Positions 21,883-34,750 of a stretch of 64,000 nucleotides of DNA are shown in pieces. The notes beneath the pieces were generated by a model. That model saw nothing but the letters and a program-made list of their open reading frames with translations. It was not told the origin of the DNA and did not search any database. The DNA is taken from contig CM028377.1 in the NCBI GenBank assembly GCA_013146195.2, positions 67,925,501-67,989,500 of the forward strand, read 5' to 3'. Position 1 is the stretch's first letter; each line of letters opens with the position of its first letter. The DNA comes from Codonopsis lanceolata. Its lineage: Eukaryota; Streptophyta; Magnoliopsida; Asterales; Campanulaceae. The translations under genes and the position numbers were made by a program.

Positions 21883-24800
21883 ATGGAGATTGAGGAGCAT
21901 GGTGGTAAACCTGTGATTCATCCGGGTCCTGCAGAGCCATCAGTGTTGACTTTACAGGCAGAACATCGATCTACCAATATTTGGAACGGAGAAGAGTACA
22001 ACTACATTTGGTGTCGTCGAGCCGATGCCCCTCTTCATCGCGTTGAGGGTCGGGGTCCCGCACCTCCACTAGATGATCGGGTTATGAGATATATAGTCGA
22101 TGCGGGGTTTTATGGAGTGCATCGCCTTGGGTTCATCAGGCTTGATCACGCTTTGATAAACGCGTTAGTTGAGCGTTGGCGACAGGAGACCCATACTTTT
22201 CACTTTCCGATTGGTGAGGCGACGATCACGCTGCAAGACATAGGAATCTTGCTAGGCCTTCCTGTGGATGGGAAAGCTGTGACTGGGGTAGACGACAGTC
22301 TCAAACCCCACGAGTGGCAACGAGTATGCCAGGAGTTATTGGGGGTTACTCCACCACTCGAACAGTTTTCATCTGGACGGCTGAAACTCCAATGGCTCAT
22401 ATCTCAGTTCAGACAGCTGCCAGAGGATGCCACTGAGGACACTATTCGATGCCATGCCCGTGCCCATATATTGGCATTGATAGGTGGGATAGTATTACCC
22501 GATAGGTCGGGCAACTTGGTCAAGCTTATGTATCTACCACTACTCAGAGATTTAGACAAGATTGGGACATATAGTTGGGGTAGCGCAGCTTTGGCATGCT
22601 TGTATCGAGAGATGTGTCGTGCAACCCACATTAAGACGAAAGAGATAGGTGGCTGTTTGGTTTTGTTACAGGTAACATGCATTTACTAATGCATCTGATC
22701 TTTCATATGCACACAAACACACACACTAGCACTTAAAAGTAGAGCTCTAGCCTAGCCGATACTTTACTCTCCGAAATGACTTCCACATTATACCCTATAA
22801 ACTAACAAATTTTCAAAATGTCAGTCATTGTCGTATCTCAATCACATCCACACAATTATAACTTAAAAGTCATGTAATCAAATTCCCTATTTTTCGTCCT
22901 TTCATGTTGCATATTTATGTATGTATATCTAATCAATTTCATACTAGCCATTTCGTTTTTCTTTCCTTTATCAATCATACTTTAGAGTGACTTTCACCCT
23001 TCCACAGTTTCGACGGTATAATTGAATTAAAGACCAGAATGATTTGCCATCTTCCCCACAATCTACACTTAGTTACAACAGTTGAGTCTTTGAGCTTCCA
23101 TAGCTCCAGGTGCGCTGCAGCTTTAACCTCTATACAAGTTACCACCAACCAGCTTCCCTTCTCAAGTTTAAACAATGACCGAGTGATTAATCGGTCAAAC
23201 AGTCAAATCCCCAGACAACCTTGTAATCTTGTATCATTCCTCATGCAGCTCATTCAACCATCAAGGCCTCTTCCCATGTTTGAAGTTCTTCCTCTTAGGG
23301 GATAGATGAGTAGCTCACATTTGTATTTCACACCACGCAATCTGAATCATACATGTTGAGAATGGGATGGCTCGATTACTCTGACAAATGGGTCTAGGAA
23401 CTGGCCGGGACTATTGGGTTTTGGACAAGGCGGCCGCGTCTTCAGGATACAAGGCGACCGCGTCTGTAAGGCGGTCGTGTTATGGGTGAAGGCGACCGCG
23501 TCTCTAAGGGTGAAATCCGGACAATGTTACTGTCAAATAGGTGGTCGCGTAAACAGGGAAGGCAACCGCGTCCGTCAATGACACGTGGATGTGTTAGGCG
23601 ACCGCGTCTAGATGTGTTAGGTGACCGCGTTGTGGCGGCAAGTTTATTTTGTCCGTTTTCCTAATTAGGGTTTTAGGGTTTTGGTATTGTATCCTTATAT
23701 ATAATGGTAACCCTAGAACGGTTTTAAGGTTGACATAATAAAATTTCAATAGTCCGTTGGATCCAATATCTCTTGCCATGTTTGAATTCTTCCTCTCAGG
23801 GGATAGATGAGTAGCTCACATTTGTATTTCACACCACACAATCTGAATCATACAGATCACTTAGGACAACTTAACTATTGCTCGAGTCTGATTTTAACTC
23901 CTGAATGCTGGTTCCTTCCCTTAATTATTTACTTTCTGTTGCAACTTTGGTAGATTATATTGTGAACCCTCGCTTCCCTAGCGAGTTGGTTTTCCACTGT
24001 TTCTTAGAAATAGCAATAACTTCAAAATGTAAGTGATTCTAGTAAGCAGCAATTTCACCGGGCATATGTTTTTAAGAATATAATGCTCAATATTTTTGCT
24101 CTCTTCCTGTGTTAATGTGGCACAACTTGCTTTGTTGTCACACATGATTTTATGTTCTCTCTTTGTTCTGCAACCCTGGAAGAATATTTTCTGTTCTTGT
24201 TTAAACTCTTTGCTTACTTCTGGGAAGACCAAATATGAACATATATTCACTTTCAAAGAATATTTGATCCAAAGGCTAATGCTTGATACTATTATTAATT
24301 TATTACATAGACTATGGCTCCAATCACACCCAAAAGGAAAAAAGAAAACCTCAGATTACTTATACTTGCAACAAAAATTGCAGCAACCCTTTTCTGTTTA
24401 GTGTGCAATAGGGTCAAGCGAAGGCAACCAGCGAGTAAATACACCAAACTTAAACTTTTAAAAGGACCGATTACTTTCAGTTTTTTACTTTTCTTAAGTT
24501 TCTCGTTTGTTAGTGTTACTAATTGCTAATATTTACATGTTCGATGAGACAGTTGTGGGCATGGGAGAGATTGCTCTGTATCCAACCAACGCTAGTGCAG
24601 ACCGCCGAGAACCCACTACATGATGAGGAACAAGTTTTCGAAGACCCATTCCCACGTGGGCCATGGGGCTGTAGGTAGCTACTTTATATCATCATTTGTA
24701 AAGCTATTCTCTTTGTAATTCGAAACTAATCTAAAGAAAATCTTCGTCTACAATTCATCAACTCCCAGTTTATCTGGTAAAAATAAATTGACTGAGAAAG

Positions 24801-26510
24801 AAATGCATTTCGTTAACTAAGTATGGGCTAGAGTTGTTGAGAATGCAATTGGTATGTGATTAGGTGGCACGCTGCCAAAAACCTTGATGATGTGCCTGAC
24901 CATGTGTTGATAATCTATCGCAACCAGTTGGATCAATTGAAGGAGGATCAGTTTCTTTGGCAGCCTTATGATTTGCAGCAACTTCCTGATTATTGCCTTC
25001 AAGGACAGGCAATTTGGATGACTAGGTCGCCGCTTGTGTGCTTTGAGAGGGTTGAGTGGCACTTCCCAGATAGGGTTCTTCGGCAGTTCGGTATGCTACA
25101 GACAGTACCAGCTCCATGTGACACTGGAATAACTCTTCATCGGATTGACCGCCGGGGACGTACACGAGTTGATTGGAAAACAGAGCATGCTCAATATATT
25201 GAATTGTGGGACCAGCGTGCCACAACCTTAGCCGATGGGGTTCCTGGCTTTGAACGTGTGGGGTATACCCATTCTTACATGGTGTGGTATCGGGAATGCA
25301 CCCGATTACTAGTTGGCAATCCATCTCATAGGGTCCGTTCTGGGTATAGGGGTGTTGCGGGCATCATTGAGGGTTTGGTATGATTTTCTTTTTGCTTATA
25401 AATAGAGTGTATGTATGTGTGTGTATAAACAAATAAAAATATATATTTATTTGTTTATTTCAATTTTTTCTAGGTGGCTTACAGATTGTCTTTAATGTAT
25501 TGTAGACTCGACAGCTACAACGCATTTATGCTCGATGTGAGGATGCCGTGGGGGAGTATGACGCAGAAGAAATTATTGGGGATATCAGGCAACTCACTAT
25601 GGATGCGTTGGGAGCGATTAGTGAGCACGAGCGACTTGTTACCCAGCCACCGGTACAGGCTCCAACACAGCAACAGGAGCCCGCAACAACAAAAATTTCT
25701 GGCAGGAAACGCTCACCCACACTGGCAAATACTTCTGTCAAGAACAAGAAGAGAAGACCACGAGGACCAAAACGCTCATGTGGTGGAGTGGCATGGCCAG
25801 AAACACCACCAGCACCGTCATATTCAGATGCTCCGGTCCTGTCACCCTTTGTACTCCCTTATTCTGTTCCCACAAACCGTGAGGCCAGTGTACCCAGTAC
25901 CCCTAGTTCTTATGTGCCGCCATCACCATATGTTCCCGTGCACACACCACCGGCTTCTCCACCATCTCCGTCCACATTACCACTTATTTCGCCCTCCCCA
26001 AGCCCCACGCCGTCTCGACCATCCGATATATTACAACTATCCCATACTCCATCTACCAGTGCATTCCGATTTCCTCCTCCTATAGCAGTCACTGAGGATG
26101 AGCCTACACAGAAGGACAAGCTGATAGTCAAGGAGGTGGTGGAACGGCATACTGAGCTGTCACAGAAGGATGTCAGTTTGACTGTTACGGTTTGTGGAGA
26201 AGGTTCATACCAAAGTTCTACTGCAGATGATCCTATGGAGGGTGTGACACAGTTAGTGCCTACAGCAGATGCATCCATCAGTACATTTCAGTCATCTTCT
26301 CCTATGGCGACAGTTGGTGAAAAGCCTACACCAGAGGACAATCTCAAGGAGGCTGCAAAACAGAATGATGAGCCCTCACAGAAGGTTAGCAGTGTCGTTA
26401 AGGTTTATGGAGACGACAGAGAACAGTATTCTACAGTAGGTAACGCTATGGAGGGTGTGAAGGTTGAGTCCAAAATAGAGAAGGACAACCCAATGAAGGG
26501 CACGGCATAG
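21883..26510 (+). CDS. Plant mobile domain (PMD) protein, MAIN-LIKE type
   Basis: The protein carries an aminotransferase-like plant mobile domain, found both in transposon-encoded proteins and in domesticated genes such as MAIN and MAIL1, which act in the nucleus to keep meristem cells alive and transposons silent. Exons: 21883-22671, 24553-24674, 24864-25377, 25506-26510, all with consistent phases; about 809 residues. The domain covers roughly residues 40-470, with conserved blocks around residues 60-135 (DAGFYGVHRLGFIRLD, then TFHFPIGEATITLQDI and LGLPVDG), the WAWERL region in exon 2 and an RWHAAKNL block in exon 3. The C-terminal third, residues 476-809, has a basic nuclear-localisation-like patch (KNKKRRPRGPKR, near 550-565) followed by a Pro/Ser/Thr-rich tail. 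No phosphatase domain is fused to it. The reading frame is intact, but host-gene and transposon-derived copies cannot be told apart from sequence alone. Confidence 0.85.
23354..23778. mobile_element. Possible solo LTR, about 425 bp, in PMD intron 1
   Basis: The insert begins TGTTGAG and ends TTGCCA, giving TG...CA ends. It has a TATA-like CTTATATATAATG near 23695-23707 and an AATAAAA signal near 23738, both in LTR-like order. No 5-bp target duplication is visible, and no internal region, so the call rests on architecture alone. It contains the CpG-rich motif array at 23429-23631. Confidence 0.45.
23429..23631 (+). repeat. Eight spaced copies of a GGCGACCGCGTC-type motif
   Basis: Copies start at 23429, 23453, 23470, 23491, 23540, 23561, 23597 and 23620. 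The consensus is GGYGRYCGCGTN; the copy at 23470 has GTG in place of GCG. Spacing is irregular (17-49 bp) and the spacers differ, so it is neither a simple tandem repeat nor a CRISPR array. Confidence 0.85.
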
Positions 26511-27771
26511 GATGAGCCATCATGAAGGTAGGGATCTAGGTAGAAGGATTGGAGTTGCGATCTGTTGACCCTATTGACCCTAGGAAGCCTTGAAAGTGTC
26601 ATGACATGTACTTTATTGTATACCAAAGGCTGTCAATATGCATTGAGTTGGGTCTTACGGATTTGAATTCGTTTTGACAGAGCCCCAACCTGTCCTAAGT
26701 TTTTAAGTTATGCATTTTGGTAGTTAGATGTGAAGAGGCTGACATGACTACTTTATATCCAGCTTTATACATAGTTTGTATACTAATCCTAATGTAACCT
26801 CCTTAATTCTGATTATATTCCCAGTTGACGATATTCTGCAGTGGAAGGGCATCAGTATGTTTGTTGGAAAGAAGCAAATTTAATAGCTGTTAGTAATCTT
26901 GGCGTCAAAGATTGATTCTTCTCTTTTTAGGATGTTTATTATGAACAAGTTCGAGATCGACCATAGTTTGTTCAATTTGTTTGTTTAATAAACGCACGTG
27001 AGTAGGTGATGTTCATGTTCATATTTTTGTGTATACATAGTACATACCCTAGCATTACTCTTTCATGTAATACGTAACATCAAGTAGTGTCGGATACAGA
27101 TATAATGGCATTGGCAACAACATATATACGAAAAATAAAATATGATTTTATTGATTTAACAATTTCCAAAACAAATAACAAAAATACATATTTGATGCCA
27201 TTAAAAAGTTGAATTGGGATCACCAAACAATCATATTGGGTTGTGATTGGTCATTCCTATGTTTTATGTATTACATTATCAAACATATTTGATCCAATTA
27301 AAAACTTGAACAAGGAACATCATAATTTCATCTGGTGTTGTGATTAGTCATTTATATATTTTGTATATTGAATTAAACAGATAAAAAAAAAATTCCTTTC
27401 ACATGTTACAAATGAATTATTGGGTCTAATACGATGTCTTGATAATTAATTTTGATATGTTAACATTATAGAGGTCAAATATATTGTTTCCATCGAATGA
27501 AATATTATCAAAACTATATCTTTACAGCAAAATTATCGGATATAATTTTCAGTTGTAGTCTTTGACTAAAAAAATAATATTAAACATAATCCAGCAAAAG
27601 CATGGAAGATATTGATTTGAACTTAGACATATCTTTTTCCTTCTTTTTTTCCGGGAGAATCAACCTAGGCCTATCTATCTACTATCTATTATTTACTATC
27701 TACTATTTACTACTACTATATCTACTATTTATTATCTACTATTTATCTATCTATTCTATTTCTATTTTTTT
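26511..27771. other. PMD gene 3' flank and AT-rich spacer
   Basis: The first few hundred bases are probably 3' UTR. The remainder is AT-rich without recognisable genes. A CTAT/ACT-type microsatellite occupies about 27668-27770 and runs into the Helitron-like end at 27772. Confidence 0.6.
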
Positions 27772-28499
27772 TCTCTATTATAAAAGTCTAGGTTGTTTCT
27801 TACAATTTAATGTATGGACAAAACTAACCATGCATCTAATAAACATCCACAATAGAATTAAGGGTAAACAAGTAAAATTTGTCATAAGTAGAAAATAATG
27901 TATAGACATAAATAACCCTAGATTTAATAAACTATTCACCATTAATTATTGTTAAACAAATAAATTTGTATGGGCTAATCAATTCTTTAAAGGATGAAAT
28001 TGAATTTGGTCCCTCAACTTATGCCTAACTTTAAATTAGATCATACCTTTCTTTAATTATATTCATTTTGTCTCATATGTTGATTTTTTTTGTCATATTC
28101 CATCTTCGTGTCATTATCATTACAAATGTCATACAATATTTTTAAATATTACGAAAATACACTTACTCAGTTAAGAGAAAAAATAATATGATTTACCTTT
28201 TAAAATTTGTTTAACATTTGTTACGATAAAATTTTGACTACGACAAGCAACCTTAAAAGACTATCATATTGGTCCCTAAATTATAAATCTTACTAACAAA
28301 TCTCTATTCAATTAACTAAATAACTTTTGTTATGATCATATTTCTCTTTCTATATAAAAGTGTGAGTGTTTTCTTACATACAAATTAGTGTATAGGTAAC
28401 AATAAAAATAATCAACCTTAAATCTTGTTTAAAAAATAACAAGAAATTTTTTAGGTAATCGGCCATAGGTTTTAATGTAATGTTTCTAAAATACTTAAA

Positions 28500-28958
28500 A
28501 TTTGTTCTGGTAAAATTTAGGTAGACATTACTAGATGTGTATGATTTTTTTTAAACTACTGTAATATATTTGTTGGTGAGTCGTCTCGAGATATTAAACA
28601 AATCGGTGGCGAGTTTACTAATTATCAGTGAATAAACCAAGATAAATGAGTTTTTTTTTTTTTTTAAAAAGAGCTATTGTTTAAGATGATGAAGAAAACA
28701 CTGGAAACACATTTTATGAATATGTGCATTTTGTCGGAGAAGAAAACAAAAAATTACAGTTTTCTCCCTTTAATATTTGAATGCTACAAGTAACTCTAAA
28801 GACTAACATATTGGTACCTAACAAATACCTCAAATCAATTAATTAGGATTTTCACTATCCTTTAAATATTGTAATTTTCGAATAAACTCTCAAATGTTGA
28901 GAAATGTATAGAACCTGTTATCTTACGCATAATGTTAAAGTAAGTATGTTGTCTATAG

Positions 28959-29007
<49 letters not shown>

Positions 29008-29045
29008 GTTGTCTTCAAATTAACCACTACTAATAATATTTATAC
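28500..29045 (+). repeat. Direct repeat, copy 1 (partner 32895-33440)
   Basis: Alignable with 32895-33440: both carry the TTTGTTAGTG/TTTGTTGGTG block, then GATTTTCACTATCCTTT-like and GTTAAAGTAAGTAT sequence in the same order. The copy here has an extra (TA)n stretch at about 28972-29005. It is a shared internal module of the Helitron-like family; a related block is also seen around 3630-3800. Confidence 0.7.
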
Positions 29046-29235
29046 ATTCTTTTGTTTCCCTTTGTATTGTTTATTACCATATCTAATATATTGCATAAAT
29101 TGTAGGGCTGGGAGAGAGAGAGAGAGAGAGAGAGAAGAAGTTTGAGAGATAGATAAAAGATGAATTATTTTTTCTTAGAAACTACAACAATTGTGAGAGT
29201 GGGTAATAAGTATATTAACCTTACATCTTGAGATT

Positions 29236-30893
29236 ACTAGTGATGCACTCGTGCGTTGCACGGATTGTACATGTGTATAAAATTATATACTAAATTAAAG
29301 TTGAAAAGTATGTAATTATTTTTTTTAATATTAGCAAAATAAACAAAAAAATAATAAGCAGTAAAATTAAATATAGAAAATCCTATAAATTTGAAAAAAA
29401 AATATAAATTTTGGAATACTTTTTAGATACAATAATTTTCGTTCAACATGTACGACTTGCAACTATAAATATCACATAGTAACTCTAGACAAAACTACAA
29501 ACAACTTATGATAAGCAAAAACATGTTTTCAAATGGAGTCTTATATTAGATAATGACTTACCATAATTTTTATTCATAAACATTGCGTAAAACATAATCA
29601 ACAAAAAATATTTTATTTGAAATTTGAAAGAAATTATAGGATCAAATAATATCAGTGACATTCTTGGAATCAAAAGAGTACCATCAGAATTGCCCTTTGA
29701 AAGAACTCAACCTTCTAAAACATGGTTTCTCAGCCTTATAACAATTAATCATGTACCATTGCATAACTCAAGTGAATAGACTATATTACGAAACAACATT
29801 ATTTGAGTTCCAACCTTCAAATTTAACTCACAGTTTGAGATTTCAGAATAAGTAATTCAATTGAAATATTCACGATTATGTATCGTTTAAATTTAACTCA
29901 CTGTTTGAGATTTTAGAATATGTATTGTTCATTGATGTGATGTAATTAAAAAAATTGCATCTTAATTTTTATATGATTATTTAATTGAAACCACAAAAAA
30001 AAAAGTATGTATCTCTTTCAACAACATAACTTATATATTACATTTCAATTTTCAATTACATAAATAAATAACAAAAAAAGAAGAGAAAATGTCAATCTAA
30101 TTTGAACATGCCATAAAGTTCTCGATATTCTTACTTATTTGTAATGGACCATCATAAAATGTAATTTTTTTTGTTTAGTTTATTGAGTTTTGTCTCCTTT
30201 TCAGTTGTGTAGTGTGCATTCATTTGATATTTACAAAATCCCAAGCATATATCAATTCATTTACATACTGTCGCTTCATACATTGAATAAGTTTCATACT
30301 GACAACGTGCCATAAGCACGGACACAAAATCTAGTGATAATTTAAACTAAGACGGACCCAAACTAAAAAATCAAACAAAGTCAAGCCCATGAGTATTTTT
30401 TATTAGTTTTTTTAAAAATATTATAGAACTGTTTTTCAAGATCTATTAAAAACAATCATAAGTATTTTTATTTACCTATTTTTTATTTAAAATAATACTA
30501 AGTTATTCAATATTTTTGAATAAATACCATTTTTACGAATTATTTTTATATATTGGTTTTGTTTGTAATTAGTTATATGCACATGGACTCTGTCTGCCTT
30601 ATGAATAACTTGCCTAGAAATTTGATTTATACTTTATTTTGTGTAATATTTAATAGTTATATGGCTTTGGTATGTAATTAGTTATATGACATTTATATGT
30701 CATTTTCGAATGTAATTCTCCAAATAAAAAAAGTAAACTCAATTGAATAGTTTTTGTCAACATCATTAAATGACATTTCTCAAATTCAATTTCAAAATAA
30801 AAATAAAAATGACATAAACAGAATTTAAGTGATTCCATTTTTGGCGGGAAATTTCTAAAAATTATGCACTTTTGTTTTTATATATACTACGAT
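29236..30893 (-). mobile_element. Helitron-like element, minus orientation (A)
   Basis: On the minus strand the 3' end reads CGTGCAACGCACGAGTGC followed by ATCACTAGT, a hairpin plus CTAGT, at 29236. The 5' end is placed near 30893 by similarity to the neighbouring element: both have GGCGGGAA about 50 bp inside the end. The element overlaps a plus-strand CTAGT end at 30331, so history is complex. No ORF of note. Confidence 0.5.
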
Positions 30894-31144
30894 ACAAATG
30901 TGTAATTCACGGTTCAATATTGATATAAATAAAACAATATAAATTTTTAATGATAACCATATAACCGAATAATTACATGAAAAATTACGAGTTCAATATG
31001 CATATAAAACAAATTATAGAAAGTTATGTTAATAAAAACAATAACTTTTTTAACATATCTTTAAATTGATATCGAAGTAACATGTCCTTAACCAAAATAG
31101 TTTACTTTGTATAATAAAAATTGAAATTAATCATATAAAATTAT

Positions 31145-32880
31145 AATCAAAGCACTCGTGCGATGCACGAAACCTATATTCATATCAATACAATAGTTAA
31201 AACTTTAGTGCTAATAAAATACACAAATGATTGCAACATAAAGATTATGAGTTCGATGTGTAGAATTGAATATCATAATTTTGTAACATTAAAATTAAAA
31301 TTATTTTGTTTGGCTCTCATGTAGAGTTCAATTAAAAATCTAAACGTATAAGCAAATTAATAGAAATAAAAAAATTTAATGAAAATCAATAGTCTTTAGG
31401 TTTAAAAATGTTTTACCTTTGGAGAAAAAAAAATCAATTTATAGAATAAAAATATTAAGAATTTCAATTCAATTCAAATTCTAATATTTTTTCTGGATAT
31501 AAACAATAAAATTTACATTGAAGCCCACGATTCCAATTCTAAACAATGGAATTGAAGTTCACTTTCTCTCATTATCTACTATGGAGTCTCAACAAAATTT
31601 AAATTCACTTATGTGTTTTCCGTATTAAAAAATGATAATAAAATATATACAAATAAATATATATAAATAAAAGTTACATTAATGTAAAAAAAATTGCTAA
31701 CGCATATAATATCAGACAAATGGCAAATTGTTTGTGATATACTAACATGTTTTGTCATAAAAACCTTAAAAACTGCACTTTTCAAAATTGTAATTTTTAC
31801 AAAATTATTCAAGTATTATGGTTCAATTTAAAAATCAGACATAAATAAAAAATAATTAAAATAGTATATAACAAAGGAAAATAAATGTAGGAGATGAGTC
31901 AAGGAAAATGAATCAAAAATTCAAACGATCGATGGATAGACATCGGAAAATTTGGTTTAAACCGTGCTATGGATAACTTTTGGATCGCGACCCGGTAAAC
32001 ACTCATAAAACCACGTTGTTTTAGTTGATGTATATAAACGAAAAGAAAACAATTTTACCCTAGTTTCACCACACATTGCAAAATAAAAATTTACGCATTT
32101 TTTGCAGCAATGACGAACCTCAAGGTTACCACCGAAAGAAAATCCAACAACGAAAGCTATGACCACCGACTTACCGGAAACTTGTTGGTATATTCATATT
32201 TCCAAAAATATTTCAAAAACTATGTTTAACTTCAAAACTCGTTTATTAATTTTAATTAGTGATTTAGTTCAACTAACAAACAAATTCGATCTGAATATTG
32301 ATTAATTTCATCGTCATCACTTTTTTATATCTGAATTTTTTAACATGTATAAGTAACTAAAAATCAGAAATTATCAGGTTTCTATTTTTTTTACATGTAG
32401 CTAGCTGTCTCAAAAAATTGGTCTTATCTCGATTTATAGATTTTTTTACAATAATAACTTTGGTTATAATGAAATAGAGAAAAAATTGTCTGATTTTGGT
32501 ATTATTATTAATTAATTATGTGTGAATTAGTTTTACTTCAAAGTGTGTGTATATGATTTAGTTTCAAAATCGTTGTTTTATTCCATATTTATTTTTTCTA
32601 GCCTGGATATCGATGCAAAAAAAATTGACAAAAAAACTTGGTTTTGTTATCTCTCATGTTTCTACTATGCATATTTTTCTTAATATACTAAATAAGAATG
32701 TGAAGATGTTTTGGAATCATTTTCCAATCAATCATAATAATAACATTTTATATTTTCAATTTCCAATGTAAAAAGGAGCTTATATATAAATTAGAAGTGT
32801 TTCTAAATTTGAAAAGTCATTTTTGGCGGGAACTTTCCAAATCTTGCTCATCTCCTTTTATATATGAATAGATGTTTTCA
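31145..32880 (-). mobile_element. Helitron-like element, minus orientation (B)
   Basis: The minus-strand 3' hairpin CGTGCATCGCACGAGTGC lies near 31150, but the CTRRT after it is degraded. The 5' side near 32870 has TATATAAAAGGAG with GGCGGGAA just inside, as in element A. A 69-codon ORF at 31957-32166 (minus) is slightly Cys/His-containing but not recognisable. Confidence 0.45.
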
Positions 32881-32894
32881 ATATATTTCAAAAT

Positions 32895-33440
32895 TGTTAT
32901 GATGAAATTGTTGCAGATATTACTAAAGTTATATGTATTTATTTAACTATAATAACATATTTGTTAGTGCGTATAGAGATACTTAGAAAATCATTGACAT
33001 GTTTAGTGATTAGCAATGAACAAATTAAAAGAAATGAGTTACGAAAAGAAGCTATACTTTCAAGATGATGACGGAAAAAAATGAAAAATACAGTATTTGT
33101 TGAAAAAAATAGCTAAAGTTTACAATTTATTGCATTAAATATTTTGACTATTACAAGTAGCATTAAAATGAACATATTGATACCTAACAAACCACTAATC
33201 AGTTAACTAAACAATTGTTGCTAGGATTTTTACTATCCTTTCTTTGCAGAAATTTTTGAATAGACCCTCATATGTTAAGAAATGTACAGAAACCCATAGA
33301 TAGATATTAATGTTAAAGTAAGTATATTATCTTTGATTATTTTATTTCTTAATATGAATATATAACTTTTTAAAAATAAATAGAAAATGTACTATTAATC
33401 AGTTATCTTCAAATTAACCATATAATGAATATTTATATTT
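32895..33440 (+). repeat. Direct repeat, copy 2 (partner 28500-29045)
   Basis: Same order of blocks as the copy at 28500-29045, with several point differences and without the (TA)n stretch. It resumes immediately after minus-strand Helitron-like element B. Confidence 0.7.
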
Positions 33441-34194
33441 TTCGAAGTAAGGTCACTTAATTTGAAAATGAGATTTCAATTTTATTTTAAGTTTGTATAA
33501 AAAAAATAAATATAATGAATGAAATTTCTTTAATTATTAGATTTTGAAAGCTTTAATTCTATTTATCCTCCTACTAGGTACGATAATACACTATTAAAAA
33601 AAGGGAGGGTCTATTTTCACTACAATTTTTACTTATCAATACTTTTCTATTTATTACATCAATAAAACACATATTTGGACAAAATTACCCCTTAATTATT
33701 TGTCTTTGTTAAGTTATCTAACAATGTTACCTACATAATTTTCTAAGTTAAAAAATATCAAATGATATTTGATTACAGTCCACATAAACAACATAATAAT
33801 AATTATTTTTTTTATTTTTCCTAAATGTTATATCCATAAAATTTGTGGCTAGAGTCACGTTACATAATAAAAAACTAATATCAAAAAAAAATTTATCAAC
33901 CGAATATTAAGAAAACGTGAGATCGTTATTTACTGAAAAAAATAGGAATTAGATGAATTACAGGTTATAATTATGAAAAAAATTATCCAATAGTAAAATC
34001 ATATTTTGATACCATATAGTAAAGCTTTGTACATTTTGCCTACCATAACAATTGATTCTAAATATTAACTATTGATAGATTAATCGATAATCAATTCAAT
34101 ACCAACCATATTATTATTATTATTGAATTTATGTTAATACAAAATAATGTTTAAATCAAATTAATCTTTTATTATATTAACGAAGTATCACATA

Positions 34195-34456
34195 ATCCCT
34201 TCGTTTTTAAATATTTTCTTCCTTTTTTTTTTTTTTCTGTTCTAAAATAATTGTCTTCTTTCATAACTTTCCTTTTGAAAAAAACATTTTTACCACTTTA
34301 CATTTACTTTTTCTACATACTTCAATTATAACTACATACACAAGAGCATTAAAGAAAAAAAATTCACACATTACACCAATATTTACAATACAATCAATTA
34401 TTTTTTCTTGACGGTGTGTTTGGTCAAAAGAGACAATAATTTAAAAACAAAGGGAG
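34195..34456. mobile_element. Stowaway-like MITE, diverged
   Basis: Left end ATCCCTTCGTTTTTAAA and right end TTTAAAAACAAAGGGAG are inverted repeats with TA on both sides (34193-34194 and 34457-34458). The interior shares short blocks with the other Stowaway copies in the window. Confidence 0.7.
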
Positions 34457-34750
34457 TATAATTTATAAATAACAAATATATTGCTCAACTTTAAATAACA
34501 AGTAATTAATTAATAAGCAGTTTTGTCCAAGCCTACATAAGTTAAAAGTAATAACTAATAATGTGGTAGATAAGTAAAAAATGTAGTAGAAATAACATTT
34601 CACTAAAAAATCATTAACAACACATGCAACATGTGTGTAACATGCGTGCAACGCACGTGCACTTGACTAATTATAACTAAAACTATTTTCTTATCTATTA
34701 TGTCAAATTAAGTGGGTCCTAAAATCTTATAAATTTCCCTATTTATTTTA

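Larger units (their letters stand above)
23268..23854. repeat. 85-bp direct repeats flanking an LTR-like insert
   Basis: The stretch 23268-23353 recurs at 23770-23854 with only a few differences; both contain GGGGATAGATGAGTAGCTC. The insert between them directly abuts both copies. This is far too long for a normal target duplication, so a local tandem duplication around the insert is more likely. Confidence 0.8.
27772..34671 (+). mobile_element. Composite Helitron-like region, same family as 3155-8965
   Basis: The left end TCTCTATTATAAAAGTC is followed by several hundred bases alignable with the element at 3155. A second similar left end, TCTCTTTCTATATAAAAG, is at 28343. The right end at 34671 has a CGTGC/GCACG hairpin and CTAAT followed by T, a good Helitron terminus. 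A further CTAGT end with a GTGC/GCAC hairpin stands at 30331-30335. The region is thus at least two plus-strand elements broken up by minus-strand ones; exact pairing of ends is uncertain. No transposase gene is visible. Confidence 0.55.

Noticed and set aside
23429..23631. CRISPR-like array
   Set aside because: The repeats are only about 12 bp, spacing is irregular and this is plant nuclear DNA.
25474..26085. 203-codon ORF rich in His and Arg
   Set aside because: It is the shadow of PMD exon 4 in another frame; the 25506-26510 frame joins in phase with exon 3.
31957..32166. 69-codon ORF as a Helitron protein
   Set aside because: No Rep, helicase or RPA-like motif can be seen and its length is within chance.
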